64,000 bases of DNA from an uncultured Prevotellaceae bacterium (GCA_900315095.1 OMXS01000011.1:37314-101313); one strand, 5' to 3'; positions 18,340-26,438 are shown, numbered from the stretch's first letter. The notes: generated from the sequence alone by a model not told the origin. Numbers and translations: made by a program.

Positions 18340-19146
18340 CTAAAGCCTCTTCTTTCCCTCTAGGTATTCATTATACTCGTTGCCCGTAGGTTTGTAGAGT
18401 TTCATTAAAGCTTCTACATCATCAATCTTAACATCGAGAGCATAACAATAATAGTCATCATCACTTTCAAATCCAGGAAAGGTATAGGTAACAGATGAGT
18501 TTTTTGGTATTACCTTGTCGGAATAATTTCTACTATATTTTACATAAATCCCGGGTGGTATATCAGTATTTGCACACACTTGTGCTTTCAAATTATACGC
18601 ACCTGCTGGAATGTCGAAGTCATTACCGTTTATTATTGAAACACTGAATGGCTTATATTCGTTTATATTTCTACTCAACCTCAAATTCTTCTTGATATTA
18701 GATATTTGTTTTTCTGTGAAGCTCTTCACAAATAACGTATCGGCTACACGTTCAGCATTTTCTTTGTCTGTTAATACAGGGTCATAACAACCGAGAGATT
18801 TTAAGAAATCGGTTTTCCCTCTGTCATAAGCAAACACCCCGTGCGACTCTTTGATAGACAATGCTCCGTCGGCCTCATTCTTTGTAACAATGACATACTG
18901 GTTGTCGGCAAGGCTTACCTTATATCCACCCTCCAATTCTTCTATCTCCGCTTTTTCTGCATCAAAAACAAAAGTCAGTGAGTCTGCATCGGCAGCACCA
19001 GGGTACATCTTTGTGATTTCAGACTTGTTGCCACTCTGGACAGCAGCAGCGAAATCGGTTGCAAACTGCTTAACTTCCTTGTTCTTATCACATGATGCAA
19101 ATAGCACCAATGACAAAATTGCGATTGTTGATAATACTTTTTTCAT
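18340..19146 (-). CDS. Predicted lipoprotein, member 3 of a local three-paralogue family
   Basis: A 268-residue protein with signal IAILSLVLFASCDKN (lipobox F-A-S-C). It shares KQFATDFAAAVQSGNKSEI and TKMYPGA with the product of 16171, the motif KESHGVFAY in the middle, and the C-terminal PTGNEYNEYLEGKK. The start is placed at the ATG giving MKKVLSTIAIL; the frame is open 12 residues further but those precede a normal signal peptide. The segment FDIPAGAYNLKAQV corresponds to FDIPADAYSLVL of member 1, so the second half is also homologous. Function unknown. Confidence 0.8.
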   Translation of the reverse strand: MKKVLSTIAILSLVLFASCDKNKEVKQFATDFAAAVQSGNKSEITKMYPGAADADSLTFVFDAEKAEIEELEGGYKVSLADNQYVIVTKNEADGALSIKESHGVFAYDRGKTDFLKSLGCYDPVLTDKENAERVADTLFVKSFTEKQISNIKKNLRLSRNINEYKPFSVSIINGNDFDIPAGAYNLKAQVCANTDIPPGIYVKYSRNYSDKVIPKNSSVTYTFPGFESDDDYYCYALDVKIDDVEALMKLYKPTGNEYNEYLEGKKRL

Positions 19147-19204
19147 TCGTCCTACATTTTTCGTTATGTAAAAAAATAACAATGCAAAAAAGAATAGTAC
19201 GGGG

Positions 19205-20035
19205 TTAATATTTTGACATTTTATCGCAGACTATTTCTGTGATGTAGAATACGTCCTTACCATAATCATCTTTTCCGCCATACTTTACTTTAAAAATTAT
19301 GCCTCTTTGCTCGCCTTTAGGGATTAAGCTCTGAAGTTTTCTGGCTATCGGGCTGTTTTTCTTTATATAAAAATACTCATCCCACGGACCAAAATATTGA
19401 AGCCAATAGTTGTTTTCATAATTATCTTGGCAGTCTATTAAATAATGTCTAACTTCAAATTCCTTATTGCGATTATTTTTGACTTCCTCCTTGGTAGCAC
19501 CGTGGAATCTATTCCATACCCTTGTGGCCTCTAAGTCAATTTTATAACCGTTATCAGTCTTCACAATCCAGTTTCTATCAACCTCATAGAGAACATGGCT
19601 CTTGCCTTGATGTTTTGTAATGTCAACATCTTCATTGTCAACTAAGGTAATGGAATAGGGATTGTTCTTGTAATACTTTTCCATCAATGGTTTCACACGC
19701 TCGGGTTCCATCACATACTGTAACTGGTCCTGCCATGTCTCACAGGTATAGAACTTGCTTCTCAGGTCGAGCAACGAGTCGCGGTAGGTCATTGGCTTGT
19801 TGTTCTGAGCCTGTGCGCTCTCCAGTTCCCTCTTCAGCGAGGCAATCTCTTCTTGCAGTTTGGCAATGGTGCCCTTGGCTTCTTGCAACTGCTGTTCTGT
19901 AGCGGAAATCTTCCCCTTCAACTCACCAATGGTCTGGCTCTGCTCCGTGATGGTCTGCAGCATCTCTTTCTTGCTTTGTGCAGAGACAGACACAATAACC
20001 ATCAGCATCGATAAAACAATAATTGTCTTTTTCAT
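19205..20035 (-). CDS. Exported protein with N-terminal coiled coil
   Basis: A 276-residue protein; signal peptide VLSMLMVIVSVSAQ, then a coiled coil (about 20-80: ITEQSQTIGELKGKISATEQ, LQEEIASLKRELESAQAQ), then a globular C-terminal part without a recognised motif. The longer frame to 20107 is rejected because a -7 element lies at 20094-20101 within it. First gene of the leftward five-gene group ending at 15260, with intergenic gaps of 58-96 bases, and divergent from the predicted membrane regulator at 20404. Confidence 0.78.
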   Translation of the reverse strand: MKKTIIVLSMLMVIVSVSAQSKKEMLQTITEQSQTIGELKGKISATEQQLQEAKGTIAKLQEEIASLKRELESAQAQNNKPMTYRDSLLDLRSKFYTCETWQDQLQYVMEPERVKPLMEKYYKNNPYSITLVDNEDVDITKHQGKSHVLYEVDRNWIVKTDNGYKIDLEATRVWNRFHGATKEEVKNNRNKEFEVRHYLIDCQDNYENNYWLQYFGPWDEYFYIKKNSPIARKLQSLIPKGEQRGIIFKVKYGGKDDYGKDVFYITEIVCDKMSKY

Positions 20036-20093
20036 AATGATATTGTTTTTGAATATCCACCGAACGACATTATGCGTATCGGAATTACCTGTG

Positions 20094-20101
20094 CAAAGAT
20101 A
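20094..20101 (-). promoter_or_regulatory. -7 element of the leftward exported-protein group
   Basis: TATCTTTG on the minus strand, 58 bases upstream of the start at 20035. No TTTG is found at -33, which would fit a promoter that needs an activator; three 21-bp repeats begin about 75 bases upstream of it. Confidence 0.55.
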
Positions 20102-20175
20102 ATACATTTAATATTAGGATGCCTCGTTCGTTCCAGTCCTTATGTTAGTCCTTTTTAGTATCTTTAGCCCGTTTG

Positions 20176-20238
20176 TTAGTCCATTTGGTCCATTATTTGG
20201 TCCATTCAGTCCATTTTTTAGTCCATTTAGTCCATTTC
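20176..20238. repeat. Three tandem 21-bp repeats between divergent promoters
   Basis: Three consecutive units (20176-20196, 20197-20217, 20218-20238), each containing two copies of TTRGTCCATT-like sequence 9 bases apart; further TTAGTCC-like copies occur at 20133-20151. Spacing alternates 9 and 12 bases, so every unit spans two helical turns. They lie between the -7 elements at 20094 (leftward) and 20285 (rightward), where operator sites would be expected. Confidence 0.7.
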
Positions 20239-20284
20239 CCGAAATTTGAGCATTTAATATTATAGAGGTATGCAGAAAAATTTT

Positions 20285-20292
20285 TATCTTTG
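20285..20292 (+). promoter_or_regulatory. -7 element of the predicted membrane regulator gene
   Basis: TATCTTTG followed by TGCCGCC; the start codon is 111 bases further, leaving an unusually long leader for this window. No TTTG at -33. Confidence 0.5.
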
Positions 20293-20403
20293 TGCCGCCA
20301 AACGGAAAGATCTTGCCAACGAGCGCAAAAGAAGTTGCTTCATTTTGCCGAGTGCAGCTAAATCTTATGCAATGGCAAGCAGACAGATGCATATATTGCT
20401 ATC

Positions 20404-21312
20404 ATGAATCAAATACAACAAGAGCAGGCTTTAGCCAAACTCCGCGAACTGATTGAAGGAGTTATAGAAAGGAAGATGAAGACCCCCAAGGACTTCGAGT
20501 ACCTTTCTGAATGTATATTCGATAAATTCCATGAGAAAATATCTCCAACAACCCTGAAACGCCTTTGGGGCTATCTGTCCGAAACAACCACCCCGAGAAA
20601 AACTACGCTTGACATTTTATCCATGTTTGTCGGGTATGTCAATTGGAAAGACTTCTGTAAGAAAAATCCAATTGAGAAAAAACCTATAGTGGAAAAGACA
20701 ATTGAGGAAGAGACTATCGAGGAAGAGCCCATTGGGAAAGAAGAAAAAATTCAGAAAAAACGATTGAGCCCTTCCTTACTTTACTCCGCCATAGCTTTTT
20801 TGCTGATAGGTATCATAGCTGGCGTTACATATCATGTGTTTAGTAAATCACCTGAAAAAAGCAGTACATACACGTTAAAAATTGGTGATTCTTTTAGTTC
20901 ACCTCACGAATACCTCAAATTGTTTGGTATTCATGCAAAGGAAAAGCTTTGGGGGCAGATTCTTCCCCACCATCCCAACATTTCCGTATGGGGACCAGAT
21001 TATCACAATAAAGAATGGCATAATGAAGGTGACAAATCGAAGATGATGCCAACCATTACCGAGTATTGGAAGCCAGAAGGGGCAGATAGCGCAAGAATCG
21101 TTGAACGAAATATCGATCAGTTTAATCACTGTTCTCGTCTGAATGAGATTCGGGTCACATTCATGAAAAACCTTATAGACACCAACTATGTGTACCTTGG
21201 TGTCTATCGATTGTCGCTGGATTTATCTGACAGTACCAAAGTTGTATGGGAACGCGTTGCCAATGAATGCGATCTCAACAATCTGGATTATCTGGAGGAG
21301 CTGCGCAATTAA
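20404..21312 (+). CDS. Predicted membrane-anchored DNA-binding regulator (ToxR-like layout)
   Basis: A 302-residue protein. Residues 1-85 are cytoplasmic and helical, with SPTTLKRLWGYLSE and TTLDILSMFVGYVNWKDFC, resembling a small helix-turn-helix domain seen in many Bacteroidetes proteins. Residues 90-120 form a Glu/Lys-rich linker. A single membrane helix at about 124-146 (YSAIAFLLIGIIAGVTYHVF), preceded by KKR, predicts the N-terminus inside. Residues 150-302 would be periplasmic. This is the order found in ToxR/CadC-type one-component regulators. It is divergent from the lipoprotein group, its likely target. The DNA-binding role is inferred, not shown. Confidence 0.72.
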   Translation: MNQIQQEQALAKLRELIEGVIERKMKTPKDFEYLSECIFDKFHEKISPTTLKRLWGYLSETTTPRKTTLDILSMFVGYVNWKDFCKKNPIEKKPIVEKTIEEETIEEEPIGKEEKIQKKRLSPSLLYSAIAFLLIGIIAGVTYHVFSKSPEKSSTYTLKIGDSFSSPHEYLKLFGIHAKEKLWGQILPHHPNISVWGPDYHNKEWHNEGDKSKMMPTITEYWKPEGADSARIVERNIDQFNHCSRLNEIRVTFMKNLIDTNYVYLGVYRLSLDLSDSTKVVWERVANECDLNNLDYLEELRN

Positions 21313-21316
21313 GTGG

Positions 21317-21352
21317 TAAGAGGTAAGTGGTTTCCATACCACTTACCTCTTA
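21317..21352. terminator. Bidirectional terminator
   Basis: A perfect 15-bp stem (21317-21331 with 21338-21352, arm TAAGAGGTAAGTGGT), 6-base loop, between convergent genes ending at 21312 and 21357. Confidence 0.8.
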
Positions 21353-21356
21353 CTTC

Positions 21357-22592
21357 TTATAATTCCAGGTCACCATCGTGAATTTCATGCCACGGCAGGC
21401 CTTGCTTGTTGAGTTGCTCGAGGAATGGATCGGGGTCGAATTCCTCCACGTTGAAGACACCGGGCTTGCGCCAAAGTCCTTTGAAGAACATCATGGCACC
21501 TATCATGGCGGGTACACCGGTGGTGTAGCTCACGCCCTGCATACCTGTCTCTTCGTAAGCGGCACGATGAGAGCAATTATTATATATATAATAGGTGTGC
21601 TCCTTGCCGTCCTTCAGTCCACGGATGCGACAGCCGATGGAGGTCTCTCCCTCGTAGTTTTCGCCGAGGTCTTGCGGGTTAGGCAATACTGCCTTGAGGA
21701 ACTGCAACGGAACAATCTTCACCTTTACGGAACCTGTACCGTCGGCCAGCGGAGCCTCGTATTCCACTTCATCAATGCGACTCATACCGATGTTTTGTAT
21801 CACCTCGAGGTGCTTCAGATACTGCTGACCGAACGTCATCCAGAAACGGGCGCGCTTGATAGTGGGATAATTGATTACCAGCGACTCTATCTCCTCGTGG
21901 TGAAGCAGATAACTGTCACGCGGACCAATGCCGGGATATGTCAGGTCTTTATGTATCTCCAGCGGTTCCGTCTCCACCCATTGTCCGTTCTCCCAGTAAA
22001 GACCTTTCTGAGTTATCTCGCGGATATTGATTTCAGGGTTGAAATTGGTTGCGAAAGCCTTGTGATGGTCGCCGGCATTGCAGTCAACGATGTCGAGATA
22101 TTGTATTTCGTCGAAGTGATGCTTTGCTGCATAAGCGGTGAAAATGCTTGTAACGCCCGGGTCAAAACCGCACCCGAGGATAGCCGTCAGTCCAGCTTCA
22201 CGGAAACGGTCGCGATAGGCCCATTGCCAAGAGTACTCGAAGTGTGCCTCGTCTTTCGGCTCATAGTTGGCTGTGTCGAGATAGTTGCATCCGCACGCCA
22301 GGCAAGCATCCATAATGGTGAGGTCCTGATAAGGCAACGCGAGGTTAACAACCAACTCTGGCTTGTAATCGCTGAACAAAGCCTTCAACTGCTCCACATC
22401 GTCAGCATCTACCTGCGCCGTGCGTATCGGCATGTCATAGCCTTTCTGGTGAATAGCCTCCACCAGTTTGTCGCACTTCTCCTTTCGGCGGCTTGCTATC
22501 ATAAACTCGGTGAACACGTCTGCGTTCTGCACAATCTTAAAAGCGGCGACAGTGGCAACACCACCTGCACCAATCATCAGTATTCTACTCAT
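21357..22592 (-). CDS. Saccharopine dehydrogenase family, probable carboxynorspermidine synthase
   Basis: A 411-residue NAD(P)-dependent oxidoreductase. The Rossmann motif is MIGAGGVATVAAFKI at the N-terminus; YLDTANYEP and GCGFDPGVTSIFTAYA are conserved in the group acting as carboxynorspermidine/carboxyspermidine dehydrogenase in gut Bacteroides, which condenses aspartate semialdehyde with a diamine on the way to (nor)spermidine. Length and full-length resemblance favour that over lysine metabolism, but the substrate is inferred. The decarboxylase partner is not in this window. It has a strong promoter and is a single-gene unit. Confidence 0.82.
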   Translation of the reverse strand: MSRILMIGAGGVATVAAFKIVQNADVFTEFMIASRRKEKCDKLVEAIHQKGYDMPIRTAQVDADDVEQLKALFSDYKPELVVNLALPYQDLTIMDACLACGCNYLDTANYEPKDEAHFEYSWQWAYRDRFREAGLTAILGCGFDPGVTSIFTAYAAKHHFDEIQYLDIVDCNAGDHHKAFATNFNPEINIREITQKGLYWENGQWVETEPLEIHKDLTYPGIGPRDSYLLHHEEIESLVINYPTIKRARFWMTFGQQYLKHLEVIQNIGMSRIDEVEYEAPLADGTGSVKVKIVPLQFLKAVLPNPQDLGENYEGETSIGCRIRGLKDGKEHTYYIYNNCSHRAAYEETGMQGVSYTTGVPAMIGAMMFFKGLWRKPGVFNVEEFDPDPFLEQLNKQGLPWHEIHDGDLEL

Positions 22593-22638
22593 TTTTAGCT
22601 ATTATTTGTTTTTCAGTTGTCTATTATTAATGTCTTTG

Positions 22639-22669
22639 CAAAGATATTACAAAAAGGCGAGAATACAAA
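22639..22669 (-). promoter_or_regulatory. Promoter of the saccharopine dehydrogenase family gene
   Basis: Minus-strand TTTG (22666-22669), 19-base spacer, TATCTTTG (22639-22646), 46 bases before the start codon. Consensus match is complete. Confidence 0.78.
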
Positions 22670-22688
22670 ATAAAAGCATCGATTTTTC

Positions 22689-23285
22689 TTAGCCAAGTTC
22701 CTCGCCCTTAATGCCCAATGCATTCATCAGCGAATAACCAAGAATCTCCTGTCGGAACTGTCCTCCCGGCATCGGCTGCATGGCGAACAGCGTCACCCTT
22801 TTCTCGTCATCGGCACCAGCAAGTGCTCGACGCATGCACGCATAGAGGTCGCCGTCCTCGGCATTAGGCACCGCCATGATGCGCTTCACCTCTGGTTGGC
22901 TCAGCGCTATCTTCAATATCTCGAGCATAAGGCTATCCTTGTCTGTCATCTGAGGCACTTCCACAGCGGTAATTGCGAACTCACCAAGATTGTCTTTGAA
23001 CGCCTTGCCGTTCATCTCCTCGCTGAAAGAAGAGGGAATGAAATTCTCCATCTCCTTCGTCTCTGCCTCATGCACCATGATGACATGCGTCTCGTGGTCG
23101 CCCTCTCGCACTCCACCGTCGAGTGCAACGCAATCAATCCAGCGCGCAAGGTCAGCCTTCGGCACGCGCCTCATCAGCATGCGCTCGAAATTAACACTCA
23201 GATTGAACGCCACGCGGTCGACATAATCAGCGTCAACGATGATTACATTCTCGCTCCATTTAGCCTGATTGAAATCTACATTCAT
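22689..23285 (-). CDS. Conserved protein, probable DUF6621 family
   Basis: A 198-residue cytoplasmic protein beginning MNVDFNQAKWSENVIIVDAD, with NFERMLMRRVPKADLARWID and LDGGVREGDHETHVIMVH. I associate this pattern with DUF6621 proteins of Bacteroidales, whose function is unknown. No signal peptide, membrane segment or catalytic motif. It has its own consensus promoter 5 bases upstream of the ATG, so its leader would be nearly absent. It is divergent from the esterase gene at 23363. Confidence 0.8.
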   Translation of the reverse strand: MNVDFNQAKWSENVIIVDADYVDRVAFNLSVNFERMLMRRVPKADLARWIDCVALDGGVREGDHETHVIMVHEAETKEMENFIPSSFSEEMNGKAFKDNLGEFAITAVEVPQMTDKDSLMLEILKIALSQPEVKRIMAVPNAEDGDLYACMRRALAGADDEKRVTLFAMQPMPGGQFRQEILGYSLMNALGIKGEELG

Positions 23286-23290
23286 AACTG

Positions 23291-23321
23291 CAAAGGTAAT
23301 TTTTTTGTTTCAAACAACAAA
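23291..23321 (-). promoter_or_regulatory. Promoter of the probable DUF6621 gene
   Basis: Minus-strand TTTG (23318-23321), 19-base spacer, TACCTTTG (23291-23298), only 5 bases from the start codon, predicting a leaderless or nearly leaderless message. Confidence 0.72.
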
Positions 23322-23339
23322 ATATTCATACTTAATTTG

Positions 23340-23347
23340 TAACTTTG
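23340..23347 (+). promoter_or_regulatory. -7 element of the esterase gene at 23363
   Basis: TAACTTTG, 15 bases upstream of the chosen ATG; it overlaps the longer reading frame beginning at 23345 and so rules that start out. No TTTG at -33. Confidence 0.55.
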
Positions 23348-23362
23348 CATCAAAATGAGAAT

Positions 23363-24193
23363 ATGAAAACCATTATAAGACACTTCCTGCTGCTGACTAT
23401 CGTGCTGCTGTCTTCTATAGAAGCAACGGCGCAGAAGGGACAAATGGCGGCAATAAAGAACCGCGTTCAGGACGGATATAACTTCTGGCTCTACGTTCCG
23501 CACAACTATTCGGAGACGCTGGAGCGCACGCCTGTGATTATATTTCTGCATGGTGCCAGCCTTTGCGGCAACGACATGAGACGCTCGCTACGCTACGGCC
23601 CGATGCACGCGCTGAACCTCGGGCGCGAGATTCCTGCGATGATAATCACTCCGCAGAACCCAGGAGGCTCCTGGAAGCCTGAAAAGATAAACAACATCCT
23701 TGAATGGGTGCTCGACAACTACCCCAGCGACTGGACTCGCGTCTATGTCCTGGGAATGAGTCTTGGCGGCTACGGCACGATGGACTTCTGCGGCACCTAC
23801 CCCGAGAAGATTGCTGCGGGGATGGCACTTTGCGGCGGTTGCTCGCTAAGAGACGTGCAAGGACTGGGTTATCTGCCGTTCTGGATTCTTCATGGAACAG
23901 GCGACCGCGCTGTAGGCGTTGACCAATCGAAGAAGGTGGTGCGCGCCTTACAGGAGGCAGACAACGACAAGATGCTGCGCTTCGACTGGCTTCCAGGCGC
24001 CAGTCACGGTGCACTAGCCCGCATATTCTACCTTGAGAAAACCTACCAATGGCTCTTCTCACATGGTCTTCAGGACAAACATCGCCGACCCAATATGGCC
24101 ATCGACATCAACAACAGCGACCTGAAAACAGCATATGGCGACATGCGCAAAGGACAAACGGGATATGTAGAGGTTGACGAAATAACTTACTGA
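23363..24193 (+). CDS. Secreted alpha/beta hydrolase (predicted peptidase/esterase)
   Basis: A 276-residue exported serine hydrolase. The signal peptide ends at EATAQ. The fold shows the oxyanion region VIIFLHGASLCGND, the nucleophile elbow GMSLGGYGT (Ser), Asp in HGTGDRAVG and His in PGASHGAL, giving a complete triad. It resembles the predicted peptidase/PHB-depolymerase-like esterases of Bacteroidetes; the substrate is unknown. The start giving MKTIIRHFLLLT is preferred because of the -7 element at 23340. A LolA-like gene follows after 31 bases, probably on the same transcript. Confidence 0.85.
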   Translation: MKTIIRHFLLLTIVLLSSIEATAQKGQMAAIKNRVQDGYNFWLYVPHNYSETLERTPVIIFLHGASLCGNDMRRSLRYGPMHALNLGREIPAMIITPQNPGGSWKPEKINNILEWVLDNYPSDWTRVYVLGMSLGGYGTMDFCGTYPEKIAAGMALCGGCSLRDVQGLGYLPFWILHGTGDRAVGVDQSKKVVRALQEADNDKMLRFDWLPGASHGALARIFYLEKTYQWLFSHGLQDKHRRPNMAIDINNSDLKTAYGDMRKGQTGYVEVDEITY

Positions 24194-24224
24194 TTAGCAA
24201 AACATTACATCCGAAAGAACAGAA

Positions 24225-24863
24225 ATGACACAAACAATAATAAAGTCAAGGTGGGCAGCGGTGATTATTGCCCTTATGCTGTGTCTCTCCAACGTTTCAG
24301 CACAGGAGAACGCCAACACCCGTCAAGCAAGAAAAATCTTCGACCAAGCCTACAATCTGGTGTTCGGCCCGCAAGGGTGCTCGCTGAAGTATGATGTTAA
24401 CATCGTTAGTCTTTACAAGACATCAGGAACAATATGGTATAAGGGGAAGAAACAGAAATTCATAGAGCCGAGATACAGCGTCTGGTGCGACGGAAAGGAC
24501 TTCTACCGCGTTGACAAGAAGAAAAAGACGGTAGAGATACTGGACCCCAACTCGCCTAATCGCGATAAATACGCGTCGAAGTTTAAGTTCGAACCTAACA
24601 ACTACAACTATCACATTGCAGCAAAAGGCAGCGACCTCATCATCACTCTCGACGCCAAGAAAGGCGTGGACGGCGTGAAGCATGCCAAAGTAATCATCGA
24701 CAACAAGACGCGAGTGCCTAAGAGCATTAAGGTGAAAGTGTTGTTCTTCTGGGCAAACATCAAGGTGACAGATTTCCATAAAGGCGTTGCCGACGACAAC
24801 ATCTTCAACTTCCCCCACAAGCAATACAGCACCTACAAGACTTTGGACAAACGCAACGAATAA
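24225..24863 (+). CDS. LolA-like outer-membrane lipoprotein carrier
   Basis: A 212-residue periplasmic protein. Signal peptide WAAVIIALMLCLSNVSAQ, then an open-barrel-type sequence with SGTIWYKGKKQKFI, YSVWCDGKDFYRVD and VEILDPN, typical of the LolA/LolB fold proteins annotated as putative lipoprotein chaperones in Prevotella. It would shuttle lipoproteins across the periplasm. Similarity by eye is to the Bacteroidetes LolA-like branch rather than to classic LolA. It lies 31 bases after the esterase gene. Confidence 0.78.
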   Translation: MTQTIIKSRWAAVIIALMLCLSNVSAQENANTRQARKIFDQAYNLVFGPQGCSLKYDVNIVSLYKTSGTIWYKGKKQKFIEPRYSVWCDGKDFYRVDKKKKTVEILDPNSPNRDKYASKFKFEPNNYNYHIAAKGSDLIITLDAKKGVDGVKHAKVIIDNKTRVPKSIKVKVLFFWANIKVTDFHKGVADDNIFNFPHKQYSTYKTLDKRNE

Positions 24864-24884
24864 GCAACAGGAAGTCAAAGATAT

Positions 24885-24990
24885 ATGTTTCGCCCTTCCA
24901 AAGGTATATCTTTCGCATGCTCAAAAGGCATCTCTGAGGATGCAAGAAGCCATCTTTCGCAATGTCAAAGGACACCTTTCGGCATTTCAC
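24885..24990. repeat. Degenerate intergenic repeat with AAGG-CATCTTTCGCA units
   Basis: At least four imperfect copies of a 20-25-base unit: CCAAAGGTATATCTTTCGCA, CAAAAGGCATCTCTGAGGA, GAAGCCATCTTTCGCAATG and CAAAGGACACCTTTCGGCA. The unit resembles the reverse complement of the 22-bp units at 10449-10492. It fills the gap between the LolA-like gene and nhaD. Confidence 0.55.
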
Positions 24991-25047
24991 CGATAACGTT
25001 TTCAATAAAAAACGGCATAACATCGGACAGGTTACGAAACTTTTTAG

Positions 25048-25055
25048 TACCTTTG
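25048..25055 (+). promoter_or_regulatory. -7 element of nhaD
   Basis: TACCTTTG followed by CACC, 33 bases upstream of the nhaD start; no clear -33 TTTG. Confidence 0.55.
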
Positions 25056-25088
25056 CACCTATAAAACAATAGTCAACCCAATAATATT

Positions 25089-26435
25089 ATGACAACTTTA
25101 ACTTTAGCGATAGTAATCGTTTTTATCATCGGTTATTTCTTCATTGCCATTGAGAGCATCACAAAAGTCAACAAGGCAGCCATTGCCCTGCTGATGTTTG
25201 TTGCGTGCTGGACGCTTTTCATGATTGACCCCTGGCAATACTTGCCCGAAGCAAAAGTCGCACAGATAGGCAATTTGGTGGGAGGCACCATAGAGCATCA
25301 CCTCGGAAGCACCGCCACAACGCTGTTCTTCCTGATGGGCGCAATGACGATTGTCGAACTTGTTGACCAGAACGGAGGTTTCAACTTCGTGCGCGACTGG
25401 GTCAAGACACGCCATAAGAAACTGTTGCTCTGGCGCGTTGCGTTCCTCACATTCTTCCTCTCGGCAATTCTCGACAACCTTACCACGAGTATTGTGATGA
25501 TAATGATTCTGAGGAAACTTATCCCCGACCAGACCGACCGCTTCAAATATGCAGCGCTTGTGATTATAGCAGCCAACTCGGGAGGTGCGTTCTCGCCCAT
25601 CGGCGACGTCACTACCATCATGCTGTGGAACAAGGGCGTAATCACGGCAGCAGGCGTTATAATGGAGATTTTCGTTCCTTCGCTTGTGTCAATGGTCGTT
25701 CCTGCCTATATCATCTCGCTCTCGCTGAAGGGCACGATGGACATCTCGGAGATTCGCAAGGAGAACACCGATGTTGAAGACCTTACCGACGGACAACGCA
25801 AGGCGGTGTTCTATCTCGGCGTAGGAGGCCTCATCTTCGTGCCGATATTCAAGACTATCACCCATCTGCCGCCGTTTGTGGGCATCCTGCTGGTGCTCGG
25901 TATTCTGTGGACTGTTACCGAAGTGTTCTACAGCAAGTTGCCAGACACCAACGTAAACAAGAAAGGCACGATGAAGCGTGTCACCAATATGCTCACCCGC
26001 ATAGACATGTCGACCATTCTCTTCTTCCTCGGCATCCTCATGGCTGTGGCTTGTTTGGAGACCATCGGCGTGCTGACACAGCTGGGACAGGGACTCAACG
26101 AGACATTCAACGGCAACCACTACCTCGTGACAGGTATCATCGGTGTGCTCTCGTCGATTGTTGATAACGTTCCTCTGGTGGCAGGATGTATGGGAATGTA
26201 CCCTGTAGAGGCTGCTGGCGATATGGCTGTTGATGGCATCTTCTGGCAACTCCTTGCCTACTGTGCCGGTGTCGGCGGTTCGATACTCATCATCGGTAGT
26301 GCCGCAGGTGTGGTGGTAATGGGCCTGGAGAAGATTTCTTTCGGCTGGTATATGAAGCACATCTCGTGGATTGCGCTCGCTGGCTATCTCGCAGGAATGT
26401 TATGCTACTGGGTTGAACGCATGATATTTTTCTAA
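25089..26435 (+). CDS. nhaD: Na+/H+ antiporter NhaD
   Basis: A 448-residue inner-membrane sodium:proton antiporter of the ion transporter superfamily, about eleven to twelve membrane helices. The family blocks AALVIIAANSGGAFSPIGDV followed by TTIMLW, FLSAILDNLTTSIVM and LSSIVDNVPLVAG (the two DN(L/V) hairpins) are all present. It maintains sodium and pH balance. Single gene with its own -7 element; a long imperfect hairpin starts 4 bases after the stop. Confidence 0.93.
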   Translation: MTTLTLAIVIVFIIGYFFIAIESITKVNKAAIALLMFVACWTLFMIDPWQYLPEAKVAQIGNLVGGTIEHHLGSTATTLFFLMGAMTIVELVDQNGGFNFVRDWVKTRHKKLLLWRVAFLTFFLSAILDNLTTSIVMIMILRKLIPDQTDRFKYAALVIIAANSGGAFSPIGDVTTIMLWNKGVITAAGVIMEIFVPSLVSMVVPAYIISLSLKGTMDISEIRKENTDVEDLTDGQRKAVFYLGVGGLIFVPIFKTITHLPPFVGILLVLGILWTVTEVFYSKLPDTNVNKKGTMKRVTNMLTRIDMSTILFFLGILMAVACLETIGVLTQLGQGLNETFNGNHYLVTGIIGVLSSIVDNVPLVAGCMGMYPVEAAGDMAVDGIFWQLLAYCAGVGGSILIIGSAAGVVVMGLEKISFGWYMKHISWIALAGYLAGMLCYWVERMIFF

Positions 26436-26438
26436 ATT

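Noticed and set aside
20114-20392. Minus-strand frame of 92 codons with GLNGLKN-type heptapeptide repeats
   Set aside because: It covers the divergent promoter region, has no signal or family similarity, and its repeats are explained by the 21-bp DNA units.
21378-22598. Plus-strand frame of 406 codons opposite the saccharopine dehydrogenase family gene
   Set aside because: Exact antisense shadow of a clear enzyme gene; the translation has no protein-like pattern.
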